NCBI GenBank assembly: GCA_015698045.1
Contig: BLAL01000169.1
Span: forward strand, 372,001 to 436,000
Length of the DNA stretch: 64,000 bases
Reading direction: 5' to 3'
Source: Rhizophagus clarus
Taxonomy: Eukaryota; Glomeromycota; Glomeromycetes; Glomerales; Glomeraceae
The notes beneath the pieces are model-generated. The model was not told the DNA's origin, made no database searches, and saw only the letters and a program-made list of their open reading frames with translations. Shown here piece after piece: positions 49,664 to 62,171 of this stretch; the stretch's first letter is position 1; each line of letters opens with the position of its first letter. A program made the position numbers and the translations under genes.

Positions 49664-50419
49664 GTAAGTATAACCAGTTAGTTACACAAATATTTTTCAT
49701 TTTAATATATATACAGTATTATGTTTAACAATCAACGTTGTGTAACAGAAGAACGTAGTGTATTACAAGATCAAATGTATACCAAAAAAAAAAAAAATAC
49801 TGTACAAGAACATATGAGTATTTAAACAATTACAGTTGGTGTATAAAGAATTAAAAATTGGAACATTCTTGGTAATGCAAATGTCTTGTTTACAATATAT
49901 ATAATTTTTAATGAAAGAGAAAGGAAATAGAACATTAAACAAACAATTAATTGGAGAAAGCAATTTGTCGATCACCTTCAAAATGGGTTTAACGTAAATA
50001 AGTTTTGACAAATACGAATATTCAAATCAGTTACAAGAGCGGCCAAAGTTACGCCTGCTTAACTACTTTTAGTAATTATTGGCCATAATGAGGCGTCATT
50101 CATGCAGACATGCAGTGATTGTGATCAACTTAATTACATTTTGCATAAATATTATATCTGATATGTTACATTAACGAAGATATTTATATAATGGTTCACA
50201 GTAATAATAAAGGTAAAAGACATATAATATGACTATTTAATAGAAAGTCAAAATTATTTAAAAATTTTAAAATAAATTTGTAAAATTAGTTTTAAGTGGC
50301 ACTGAAGAATCTAAAGGTAAAATATAAACTTGATTATTATTAAACAAAAATTATTTGTAAATAATTCAATCATTTATATTATACTTTATACAAATATTCC
50401 ATGCAATTTAAACAGTTTA

Positions 50420-52020
50420 GCTCGTAAGTTAATAGATTATCTTATAATTCTTATAATTTAAATAATAATGGTTTTATTGTTATTCTATATAACAGATAAC
50501 TTTAGTAATTAATAATACTATAGTTGGTAATTTTTTTTTTTTACTTTATTCTATATACTATTCAGATGACTAAATTCTTTGTTTAAATAATTATTTAATA
50601 ATTAATTATACCGTAGATGGTAAGTTACAAATTTCAATATTTAATTATATCATATTTATTTTATTCACGTAATTCAAAACTAATTATACTTTTTACTTGA
50701 TTAGGTTGTAAGTGATATTTAATTTACAATATATTCTTCTATAATAACATTCGTATCTAATCAATTAATAATGCTATAGGGTGTTAGTTATGTTATCTAT
50801 ATTTCTGACATTTATATGTAGAGGCTAGAACCGGTTGCGATTGGTTTTAAACTTGTTATCGAATATCGGTATAGTTAGTGTATAAATCCACCAATAATTT
50901 AGGGCAATTTGTATTGCCAACTAAGGTAAATTTATGATAACATATTATTTCTCAGATCTCCAGTCATTACCATTCAATCTAATAAAGTTTTACTTTATTG
51001 ACGATTCTCAGGTTTAAAGTTTAAACAATAACTGAGTTTAACACGATTCTATTGCAACCAGTTCTTAGCCCTATTTATATGGTTTAATTAACTAATTCTT
51101 TATATAAAAAATTATTTAATATTATAGTTCGTAAGTTATTTAAATATTTGCATGATATTTACATATAATTTAAACTAACTAAATTCTTTATTTAAAATTA
51201 TTTTGTAATTTAATTTCACTTGGTGAGTTATTTATTAATTTCATCATTGCATGTTTATATAATATTTATAGTACATATAATTTAAGCTAACTAAATTCTT
51301 TATTATTTAAAAATTATCAATAATATAGGATGTAAGTTATTTATTTAATTCTATTATTGCATATTTATATAATATTTGCATAGAATTTGAATAACTAGAT
51401 CTTTATTTAAAAAATTATTTAATAATATAGGGCGTAAGTTATTTATTTAATTCTATTATTCTATTTATTACTGTATTTATATAATATTTGCACTAACTAA
51501 ATTCTTTATTTAAAAAATTATTTTGTAGATGATAAGTTATATGTTATTTAATTTTATTATTACGCATTTTTATAATATTCATATATGATTTAAACTTACT
51601 AAATTCTTTACTTAAAATTTATTATTTAACAATATATAGGCCATAAGTTATTTACTTAATTCTATTATTACATATTCATATAATATTTGCATAAAATTTA
51701 AACTAACAATTTTTATTCAAAAAATTATTTTGTAGATGGTAAGTTATAAGTTATTTATTCTAATTATTGTATATTTTTATATTATTTACATTCATTTAAA
51801 TAATTATTTAATAATAGGGTGTAAGTTATTTAATTGATTCTATTATTGCGTATTTATATAACATTTAGTACATACAATTTAAATGATTTATTTAAAAATT
51901 TATTCGCTAATTTATTTAGTTGGTAAGTTATAAGCTATCTATTTTAACTTCTATTATTACATATTTATATATTATTTACACTTAATTTAAAACATCACTA
52001 AATATTATAGGGTGTAAGTT
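50420..52020 (+). repeat. Array of intron-like units with exactly 3 nt between AG and GTAAGTT
   Basis: At least 14 places read AG, three bases, then GTAAGTT or a close variant. In the regular part (51128-52013) the triplets are TTC, TTG, GAT, GGC, ATG, GCC, ATG, GGT, TTG, GGT, at 51128, 51220, 51329, 51431, 51529, 51640, 51736, 51818, 51920, 52011. Spacing is 82-111, mostly 91-109. Two donors read ATAAGTT and one acceptor reads AC. Upstream, looser units have CTC (50421), TTG, ATG, GTT, GGT. Between them lies a conserved AT-rich 'intron' with ACTAAATTCTTTATTTAAAA before the AG. The array enters the left palindrome arm and is mirrored at 63890-64000. Confidence 0.7.
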
Positions 52021-52298
52021 TATTATAATTTTGTTATTTACACATATATATAATATTTGTATATAATTTTAATTTTTGGAGAAATGGTTTTTTACTTATT
52101 TTATTTTATTTTATTTTATTTTTTGTATTATTCAGATTGATTTGTAGGTATATTTATTAATTGTTCATTAAATTAATGATTCGGGTGGATTCTAAACTGT
52201 TAGTACCAATTTTAGGATTTATCAAATTTCAGATAAAGTTAGCAAGATTTTTCAAAATTGTACCAAAATATTAATGATAGATAATATATATTCTGTAA

Positions 52299-53728
52299 CT
52301 AATTCAAACCAATATTTTCATTGGAAGGTTCTGTAATCTGTAAGGAATAAATTAAAAAACTAATAATAATCAGAAAAAGCTGGTTGCATTCTGATTTACA
52401 TTTCATAATTAAACTGGCCTGGAGAACAGGCTCATCTGCAGAAAATAAAGACATCTGTGATCTTGATAACAAAAATGTCTTTAAATTTTTTATAAATGGC
52501 ATAATATTTCCTGCAACAAGATTTTCATATGCTGAAGCAACAAGAAGACCATCATTAACAACCTGCCTATATACTAATTTATCCTCATTTTGTTCTAAAA
52601 TTTGAATTTGTTTCTTAAATGAATTGTCTGTATCAATATTATCATCTATTGCTCTTTTTAGTTCTCTTGTTTGTCTATCATGAAAAATAAGTTTTTCATT
52701 CCATTTTTTATTAAAATCAGATTCTAATATTTTGCCTGAACAATATATTTCACTTTCAATATCATTATATGTATAGCAATTGCAAAATATTAAACGAATA
52801 TCTTCTTCAAATTCTTTTAATCTTGTGTATTCTTCATTCTCTAATTTTGAATTTATAGTAAAAAGATCCATTGGGTATTTTACAACCTTATTATTTTTCT
52901 CAATATATTTAAAAAATGAATAAGCATAAGATGTACTTGTAAGTTCATCAAGAATATCATAACAGAAGTTAATATTTTTCTTGGAAAAATCTTTAACATT
53001 AGTATTTTGTGTTTGTTTTGGAAGAGATGTAATTGTAGTAATAGTAGTTGCTAAATTTTCTTTTTCACATTCTTTGATAACTCCTTCCCAATATGCTTGC
53101 AACCTGTTTGGATAACATAAACGTTCTGTATTCATCTGTTATAGAGTTAAGAAAAAGATTATTAGTAGTGTGCTAAATTTTTTATTTAGTGATGAAAGAA
53201 GGTACATAGCCAATTCCTCCTCCAGAATTAGCAGACTTTATCAACAACAAAGTTAGGGCGCCTGAGTTGAGAGCTTGGGCTGGTTACCAAGGGTGTCAAA
53301 ACAGTAATTCTCCTTAAGTGACTACGCTGAGTATTAGGAGTTACCCATACTTTGCAAAATAAAAAACAAACACACCTTTTTCTTTAATTCAACAAAAGTA
53401 TTTGGTTCTAATAATCTTTGGCTGCATTCCAAAAAGCGTTTATACCAAGTAATATCAAAACTTTGCCACTTGATTGATGTTAGTGAAGAATTAGTTAGTG
53501 AAGGAAGTGAAGCAGAAATAACATCCTGGTTAAGATTTAAAAATCCTTTATAAGTCCAATTATTTTTTGATTCATTTAAGTAAGAAACAAGGGCTAATAA
53601 CAATAATAAAGTTGATTAGAAATTGAATAAATTAAATAAACTCTTGCCAGGCATTGCAAAATTTTCTTACCTTCATAACCAATATAGGTTTCAGTTATTA
53701 TACTATTTTCAGTTGCCGCATTCATCAT
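52299..53728 (-). CDS. Bromodomain protein lacking the nuclease part (left arm)
   Basis: Exons on the minus strand: 53728-53671, 53593-53376, 53135-52299, joined in frame (370 aa). The bromodomain spans about residues 150-238: helix Z (CYDILDEL), PMDL at 180, NCYTYND with the acetyl-lysine Asn, and SDFNKKW. It matches the broken copy at 2022-6411 up to PVLQA, then switches to an unrelated tail rich in Lys/Ser and hydrophobic residues (SLIMKCKSECNQ, LIIISFLIYSLQI). The nuclease-like part is therefore missing. It could act as a chromatin reader in the nucleus. The start ATGATGAATGCGGCAACTG is shared with the right arm. Confidence 0.7.
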
Positions 53729-55148
53729 GAAATATTATACAAAGATAAAGTTAATATATTTGTGTTAAAAAAAAGGGAAAAGTTAAAAGTATTTGTTTTT
53801 ACAAAGTACAAATAACAAGCCAGATAACAAGCCAGATGAGAGAAATTATGGATCTTAAATGCAATATATATATATATAAATGATGACTTGGACTGACGCA
53901 TCAATGCATAAAAATTAAGCACTCCAAGTAACTTTACTGACTCACTATTACGAATAATGATAAAGTATGTGATATTTTGCATCACAATATTGCAGTCTAT
54001 GTAAAAATGAAAAAAAATTAGTTTTAATAAATAAGTATTGCTCGCATTGTATTGTAATTTACACATTTTTTTAATTATAGAAATCATGGTGGGCTATTAT
54101 GTATTTATATTTGATGAAATATGATTAGTCAGTTAATAATAATATATAATTTTTGCTAATTTGACTAATAATGATAACAGACTGTACATAAAAAGTTTAA
54201 TTTTTGCTGCTCTTCTAATAGAACTAATTTGACTTATTATTATGAATAATGAATGATAAACTGTATATGAATGGAAAAAAACAAACTAATTTAATTAATA
54301 AGTATTACTCACATTGTATGTATTATTGTTATCATCAACAGTAACATTAAATTATTATCTTTTCCGTAATTGTATTAAAAATACTAAATTCGTTTTTCAA
54401 CTTTACTATTACTTGCTTTAGGTACAAAAAATTAGTTATGTAGTGTGTACTTGAATCATACACTGGTATTATAAAGTGAAGAAAAATGTGTATAAACTAG
54501 AATTTACATGTATTACAATATATAAAGGAGGACTGGTTTAATCAGGTCTTGTAAAATTCGGTAACTAATACATAATAAGTTCCATAGTGAAAAATATTAT
54601 GATTGTGACGACCACTTTGAACTTTTATTATTTTGAGTTTTTTTTTGCAGTTAAATAACCTGTTAAAATATTTATTTTTATTTTTATTTATGGGTGTGTT
54701 AAAATATTTATTTTTTATTTTTATTTTTATTGAACAGATATTAGAAGCGAACACATAAATTATAAACACATCAAAGTTGATACATGAAAATAAAAAATGA
54801 AACTAACTAATAGAAGCGAACTAAATCTACTTCGACGGTGGAGTAATTATATAACGAACTGTCTAAAAATAACCAACTACTTCTAAAAACATTCAATAAT
54901 TAACCCACTACCTCTTTTACAGCCAGTTAAAAACCAGGTAAACCGAAGCCCGCTCTGCAGAAAAGAAAGTAATAGAAACCATATATAAAATTCTATATAA
55001 AGTATACTAACTAACTACTAGCACTACGAAGTAAGATTGTTATAAAATTCAATAATATTTTTACCAAAATATATATTATTACGAATACTATCTAGAGCAT
55101 CAATTTATATTCTAATTCTCTATCATTATTCAAAATATTATTAAACGG
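53729..55148 (-). other. Bromodomain 5' flank and LINE 3' UTR (left arm)
   Basis: 53729-54690 is the upstream region of the bromodomain gene as at 1010-2021. 54690-55148 is the 3' UTR of the LINE with an A/T tail (AAATAAAAATAAAAATA on the minus strand). The TTTAACA/ATAAATATTTT segment is duplicated at the junction. ORFs at 53725-54087 and 54542-54769 recur in the right arm only because the DNA does; no protein character. Confidence 0.5.
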
Positions 55149-57104
55149 TCAAAAATTTTTTAAAGATAATTTTTTCTTTTTTGTAATACCTAACGAACGT
55201 TCAAATTCTTTTATAAAAGAACAGCGACGTATCCAAATTTCTTTAAATGTTTGTTCATAAATGTACTGCCTGATCTCAATAATTACTAACAGTAATTGTT
55301 TACGAGAAATCCACAAGTTGAGAATTTGAGTCAACTCCAATGGTATAAAGCCTTTGATGAGATCCACGAAAGTGAAATTATCAGAATCTATATTAATTGT
55401 CCATATGTCAAGCGACAATAAGGCAGAATAATCGGTAATGTCTGGATTATATTCAAATAATAATGATAATAAAAGATCAATTGTATTATTCTTAATCTTT
55501 AAAAGAAGAGATCGATGTTCATCACATATCCACACGTGATCAAACGTTTCATCTTCCAATCCACAACTAGGACATTTCCATCTATCGTATAATTCTAGGA
55601 ATGATTTCTTCATTTGTTCGATTGTCTATAAGAAGATGAACTTTATGAGCTTTAACTTTAGAAGAAGACATTGAAGTTTCATTATTAGTGATATCGCAAT
55701 TAAGGCATTCAAAGGTAGAAGTCCAATCAACTTCTAATTTTCGATATTTAGTATTCCTATGTAAGTTGATAATTTTTTCCAGGCCTTTAATATGACTAAC
55801 CATCTTAATAAATTTTCGTGAGTTTCAATGATGATGTTATTCCATAACGGAAGTACTTTAATACCAGAAGTAGTATCTATAAAATTAATAAATCTATCTT
55901 GGTCAATGTGAGCAGATTTTGCTAATCTATCCACGTAATTATTGCTGTTGCAATCAGTGTGTGCAGCTACTTTGAACATTTCTACATGTAAATTCTGTTG
56001 ACGAATAATTCTAATCAAAATTGACCATAAATAACTATTATTAAGTTTGAAATAATCTCGCGATGTAAGGGAGAAATTATTACGTTTAAATCCCTCAAAC
56101 ATAGTAATCACATTTAAGGAGTCAATGTTGATTCTCACTTTACTTCTATAAGGGACTACCATAAGAGCTAAAATTACTGCTAAGAGTTTACCTCGATATG
56201 CTGAAGGCCATTTATCAATCGTAGTATAAAATTCCACATGAGGAACACCAAATGATCTATCAAGGTGAGCAAACGCGCAGCTAATGTTGCATTGTTCAGT
56301 GCCTAATTCAATAAGAGATCCATCAGTGAAGAATTCAAAAATACAGCAATTTGGATTATCAAATATAGTGAGTTTTCGTTGAATTATAAGTAATTCATTC
56401 CTAGAAAGTCCTGGTTCTAACAATTCTAAAATAATATTGTTTTGTCTGATCACATGATTTCTCATTAACGTACTTTGAGAAAGAGCATATTTTTTCTTAG
56501 CCTGATCAAAAAGATTAAAAATATTAAAATTAATCATTTTTCTACATTTAACATCTTCTTTAGTAAATTTAGCAGCCGATAAAAGCGGTACTATATGCTT
56601 TGGATTAGCAATAAAAGCACAAACACCCATGCTTGAACGATTTACAGTATTAGCAGCACAAAGTGTATCATCACAAATGGTAACATAGGTAGATGTTGAG
56701 GTTGATTGAGACATATCAGCGTGATAATGTCGAAGAAGAATATTATCTTCATCAATAAGACGTTGAACTTTTCCAAATAAAATTGAATTATGTTGAGGAC
56801 TATAAACAACAGATAATAATCTATCTTGTTTTTCAATATTATAAGATCTAGTTTCTTCAATATTATCAAAAAATGTAGTAAATATATTATAGATATTTGG
56901 TTTAAGGTTGGTACTGTCCACCGTAATAAGTCTTTGAATGTCCATGTACCATCTTTCTTCTTTGTTACCACGGCCAGGAATGGATTGAAAGTAATATTTA
57001 TTACATATATTAGTCCAATTAAGTAAGCGACGCTTGTCTCTTGAAATAATTTGTTCTACAAACATAATTTGGCATGAGCGTAAAATTGTGCTGTGTTTGG
57101 ACAA
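55149..57104 (-). pseudogene. LINE C-terminus with RNase H, left-arm copy
   Basis: Same protein as 58791-60750. The RNase H Asp motifs are present (FFTDGS, INIDSLNV, NYVDRLAK), but the catalytic Glu is Lys (YRGKLLAV, codon at 56187-56189). A 4-bp loss near 55824 breaks the frame so that the sequence continues in 55803-55582 and then 55613-55149, where a zinc knuckle WKCPSCGL...HVWIC occurs. No reverse transcriptase lies upstream: a truncated non-LTR element. Confidence 0.7.
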
Positions 57105-57189
57105 GAAGTCAAAAGTAGCAATAGTTGCAAAATCATTTTTTCCTCCTGCTATGGTTAAAGATGGTAAAACTCAAGAAAGGAGCTGCTCA

Positions 57190-57310
57190 AGCACGGTTTG
57201 GAGTCGGCTTATAGCTATCAGCTCGGCTCAGTTCAAACCAACTCGAGCTGACTCGAGCCGACTACTCGAGTTCGACTTGAACCGACTTGAGCAGTTGAGC
57301 AGACTTGAGC
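57190..57310. repeat. CTCGAG/GCTCAA-rich short repeats (left arm)
   Basis: Alternating GCTCGAG, GCTCAAG and TCGGCT pieces of 10-11 bp, partly self-complementary. Much more G+C-rich than the surroundings. Present in mirror form at 58580-58715. Confidence 0.6.
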
Positions 57311-57445
57311 AGCTGTGTCACGTGACATTACACATATTTTCAAAAAAGGAAATTTTGTTTCCTGCGAAAATTGAAAGTGTTGTGTGAATCTTCCAAAAAA
57401 GGAAATTATCACATTGATCACTTAATTCTGGCCGGAATTAAGGGA

Positions 57446-58444
57446 TAATTTTTATTTAACTCTAGCCGTTTCTTTACTGAAAATTTTCAAATGTATAATT
57501 ATAATGAACATCTTTATTTTAAATGAAAAATATTTTTTTTTTCTTTTAAAAAAACTGATCTTTGGTTTTTCCTTTAAAAAAAAAATAATAAATACTTTTT
57601 TTAATACTGATTTTTGGTTTTTTTTATTAAAAAAAGAAAATACTTTTTTTTTAATTAAAGAAACTGGATTTTGATTTTTTTATTTTTAAAAAAAAAAGAA
57701 AATAAGGTTCTTTTTATATTTTTTTCTTAAAAAACAAAAAAAAAAAGAAAAAAAAATAAGTTTCTTTTATTAAGAAAACTAATTAAAAAAACTGATTTTC
57801 AGTTTTTTACTAAAAAAAAAATTAAATAATTTTTTTAATAAAGAAACTGAAATTTTACTTTTAAAAAAAAGGAAAGAAAATAAGTTTTTTTTATTAAAGT
57901 AATCAATTTTTATTTTTTTTTTAAGAGAATTAATGAGTTTGATTTTTCAGTTTTTTTATCAAAAAAAAAAAAAAATGAAAAATAATCTTTTTTTTTAAAA
58001 GGGGGATGAAAATTGATTTCTTTAATAAAGAAAACTTAATTTTCTTTTTTTTTTTCTTTTTTTAAGAAAAAATGAAATTGATTCCTTTAATAAAAGAAAA
58101 AAATATTTTTTTTTAAGAAAAAAAAGTAAAAATCAGTTTCTTTAATAAAAGAAACCTACTTTTCTTTCTTCTTTTTTTTTAAGAAGAAAAACTAAAATTG
58201 GTATTTTTAATTAAAAAAAGTATTTTACATTTTTTTTTTTTTATAAAAAACTGAAATTAGTATTTTTATTAAAAAATGTATTTTTTTATTACCAAAGATC
58301 AGTTTTTTAAATAAAAAAAACAAATTTTTCATTTTTGTTATTCTGAAAATAATTAAAATAATTATTCATAATAATATATCAAACTTTTTTTTAATAACTG
58401 ATATTATTTTATATAATTCTTTAATAAAATAAATTAATAAAGAT
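57446..58444. repeat. Spacer of the giant inverted repeat: alternating A and T tracts
   Basis: About 1 kb of poly-T/poly-A blocks with recurring AAAGAAACTGATTTT. It is itself an imperfect inverted repeat: AAAAAACTGATCTTTGGT occurs near 57550 and, as reverse complement, near 58300. No ORF. Each side is closed by CTTAATTC.GGCC.GAATTA. Confidence 0.7.
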
Positions 58445-58790
58445 TAATAACCTTTAATTCCGGCCAGAATTAAGTGATTGACGTGATAATTTCCTTTTTT
58501 GGAAGATTCGCACAACACTTTCAATTTTCGCAGGGAACAAAATTTCCTTTTTTGGAAATATGTGTAATGTCACATGACACAGCTGCTCAAGTCCGCTCAA
58601 CTGCTCAAGTTGGTTCAAGTCGAGCTCGAGTAGTCGGCTCGAGTCAGCTCAAGTCGGTTTGAACCGAGCCGAGCTGAGAGCTATGAGCCGACTCCAAACC
58701 ATGCTCGAGCAGCTCCTTTCTTGAGTTTTACCATCTTTAACCATAGCAGGAGGAAAAAATGATTTTGCAACTATTGCTACTTTTAACTTC

Positions 58791-60750
58791 TTGTCCAAAC
58801 ACAGCACAATTTTACGCTCACGCCAAATTATGTTTGTAGAACAAATTATTTCAGAAGACAAGCGTCGCTTACTTAATTGGACTAATATATGTAATAAATA
58901 TTACTTTCAATCCATTCCTGGCCGTGGTAACAAAGAAGAAAGATGGTACATGGACATTCAAAGACTTATTACGGTGGACAGTACCAACCTTAAACCAAAT
59001 ATCTATAATATATTTACTACATTTTTTGATAATATTGAAGAAACTAGATCTTATAATATTGAAAAACAAGATAGATCATTATCTGTTGTTTATAGTCCTC
59101 AACATAATTCAATTTTATTTGGAAAAGTTCAACGTCTTATTGATGAAGATAATATTCTTCTTCGACATTATCATGCTGATATGTCTCAATCAACCTCAAC
59201 ATCTACCTATGTTACCATTTGTGATGATATACTTTGTGCTGCTAATACTGTAAATCGTTCAAGCATAGGTGTTTGTGCTTTTATTGCTAATCCAAAGCAT
59301 ATAGTACCGCTTTTATCGGCTGCTAAATTTACAAAAGAAGATGTTAAATGTAGAAAAATGATTAATTTTAATATTTTTAATCTTTTTGATCAGGCTAAGA
59401 AAAAATATGCTCTTTCTCAAAGTACGTTAATGAGAAATCACGTGATCAGACAAAACAATATTATTTTAGAATTGTTAGAACCAGAACTTTCTAGGAATGA
59501 ATTACTTATAATTCAACGAAAACTCACTATATTTGATAATCCAAATTGCTGTATTTTTGAATTCTTCACTGATGGATCTCTTATTGAATTAGGCACTAAA
59601 CAATGCAACATTAGCTGCGCGTTTGCTCACCTTGATAGATCATTTGGTGTTCCTCATGTGGAATTTTATACTACGATTGATAAATGGCCTTCAGCATATC
59701 GAGATGAACTCTTAGCAGTAATTTTAGCTCTTATGGTAGTCCCTTATAGAAGTAAAGTGAGAATCAACATTGACTCCTTAAATGTGATTACTATGTTTGA
59801 GGGATTTAAACGTAATAATTTCTCCCTTACATCGCGAGATTATTTCAAACTTAATAATAGTTATTTATGGTCAATTTTGATTAGAATTATTCGTCAACAG
59901 AACTTACATGTAGAAATGTTCAAAGTAGCTGCACACACTGATTGCGACGGCAATAATTACGTGGATAGATTAGCAAAATCTGCTCACATTGACCAAGATA
60001 GATTTATTAATTTTATAGATACTACTCCTGGTATTAAAGTACTTCCGTTATGGAATAACATCATCATTGAAACTCACTTACGAAAATTTATTAAGATGGT
60101 TAGTCATATTAAAGGCCTGGAAAAAATTATCAACTTACATAGGAATACTAAATATCGAAAATTAGAAGTTGATTGGACTTCTACCTTTGAATGCCTTAAT
60201 TGCGATATCACTAATAATGAAACTTCAATGTCTTCTTCTAAAGTTAAAGCTCATAAAGTTCATCTTCTTATAGACAATCGAACAAATGAAGAAATCATTC
60301 CTAGAATTATACGATAGATGGAAATGTCCTAGTTGTGGATTGGAAGATGAAACGTTTGATCACGTGTGGATATGTGATGAACATCGATCTCTTCTTTTAA
60401 AGATTAAGAATAATACAATTGATCTTTTATTATCATTATTATTTGAATATAATCCAGACATTACCGATTATTCTGCCTTATTGTCGCTTGACATATGGAC
60501 AATTAATATAGATTCTGATAATTTCACTTTCGTGGATCTTATCAAAGGCTTTATACCATTGGAGTTGACTCAAATTCTCAACTTGTGGATTTCTCGTAAA
60601 CAATTACTGTTAGTAATTATTGAGATCAGGCAGTACATTTATGAACAAACATTTAAAGAAATTTGGATACGTCGCTGTTCTTTTATAAAAGAATTTGAAC
60701 GTTCGTTAGGTATTACAAAAAAGAAAAAATTATCTTTAAAAAATTTTTGA
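58791..60750 (+). pseudogene. LINE C-terminus: RNase H plus zinc knuckle, right-arm copy
   Basis: The open frame 58791-60317 begins at a TTG, not an ATG, so the element is 5'-truncated or uses an upstream exon. Residues 255-400 form an RNase H domain: Asp in TDGS (261), Glu in YRDELLAV (306), Asp in NIDSLNV (328), Asp in NYVDRLAK (392). All four catalytic residues are present. The second half (60286-60750) is in another frame and has WKCPSCGLEDE...HVWIC, a CCHC zinc knuckle usual at the end of non-LTR retrotransposons. The same frame change near 60290 occurs in both arms. No reverse transcriptase is present. Confidence 0.75.
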
Positions 60751-62171
60751 CCGTTTAATAATATTTTGAATAATGATAGAGAATTAGAATATAAATTTGA
60801 TGCTCTAGATAGTATTCGTAATAATATATATTTTGGTAAAAATATTATTGAATTTTATAACAATCTTACTTCGTAGTGCTAGTAGTTAGTTAGTATACTT
60901 TATATAGAATTTTATATATGGTTTCTATTACTTTCTTTTCTGCAGAGCGGGCTTCGGTTTACCTGGTTTTTAACTGGCTGTAAAAGAGGTAGTGGGTTAA
61001 TTATTGAATGTTTTTAGAAGTAGTTGGTTATTTTTAGACAGTTCGTTATATAATTACTCCACCGTCGAAGTAGATTTAGTTCGCTTCTATTAGTTAGTTT
61101 CATTTTTTATTTTCATGTATCAACTTTGATGTGTTTATAATTTATGTGTTCGCTTCTAATATCTGTTCAATAAAAATAAAAATAAAAAATAAATATTTTA
61201 ACACACCCATAAATAAAAATAAAAATAAATATTTTAACAGGTTATTTAACTGCAAAAAAAAACTCAAAATAATAAAAGTTCAAAGTGGTCGTCACAATCA
61301 TAATATTTTTCACTATGGAACTTATTATGTATTAGTTACCGAATTTTACAAGACCTGATTAAACCAGTCCTCCTTTATATATTGTAATACATGTAAATTC
61401 TAGTTTATACACATTTTTCTTCACTTTATAATACCAGTGTATGATTCAAGTACACACTACATAACTAATTTTTTGTACCTAAAGCAAGTAATAGTAAAGT
61501 TGAAAAACGAATTTAGTATTTTTAATACAATTACGGAAAAGATAATAATTTAATGTTACTGTTGATGATAACAATAATACATACAATGTGAGTAATACTT
61601 ATTAATTAAATTAGTTTGTTTTTTTCCATTCATATACAGTTTATCATTCATTATTCATAATAATAAGTCAAATTAGTTCTATTAGAAGAGCAGCAAAAAT
61701 TAAACTTTTTATGTACAGTCTGTTATCATTATTAGTCAAATTAGCAAAAATTATATATTATTATTAACTGACTAATCATATTTCATCAAATATAAATACA
61801 TAATAGCCCACCATGATTTCTATAATTAAAAAAATGTGTAAATTACAATACAATGCGAGCAATACTTATTTATTAAAACTAATTTTTTTTCATTTTTACA
61901 TAGACTGCAATATTGTGATGCAAAATATCACATACTTTATCATTATTTGTAATAGTGAGTCAGTAAAGTTACTTGGAGTGCTTAATTTTTATGCATTGAT
62001 GCGTCAGTCCAAGTCATCATTTATATATATATATATTGCATTTAAGATCCATAATTTCTCTCATCTGGCTTGTTATCTGGCTTGTTATTTGTACTTTGTA
62101 AAAACAAATACTTTTAACTTTTCCCTTTTTTTTAACACAAATATATTAACTTTATCTTTGTATAATATTTC
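60751..62171 (+). other. LINE 3' UTR and bromodomain 5' flank (right arm)
   Basis: 60751-61190 follows the LINE stop and ends in an AATAAAAATAAAAAATAAA tail. A 38-bp unit containing AAATAAATATTTTAACA is present twice (61190, 61226). From 61205 the sequence matches 1010-2021 upstream of the other bromodomain gene. No gene is supported. Confidence 0.5.

Larger units (their letters stand above)
51900..57445 (-). repeat. Left arm of giant inverted repeat
   Basis: Every position x here pairs with about 115900 minus x in the right arm: ORF ends 52299/63601, 53135/62765, 54542/61358, 55149/60750 and 57104/58791 give sums of 115895-115900. Net indel over 5.4 kb is five bases and single-base differences are sparse. 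The outer limit is not visible because the right arm leaves the window. The inner limit is the near-palindrome CTTAATTCTGGCCGGAATTA at 57421. Confidence 0.9.

Noticed and set aside
53725..54769. Two ORFs conserved in both palindrome arms
   Set aside because: They are conserved only because the whole arm is; composition is that of AT-rich noncoding DNA and they overlap the LINE tail and gene flank.
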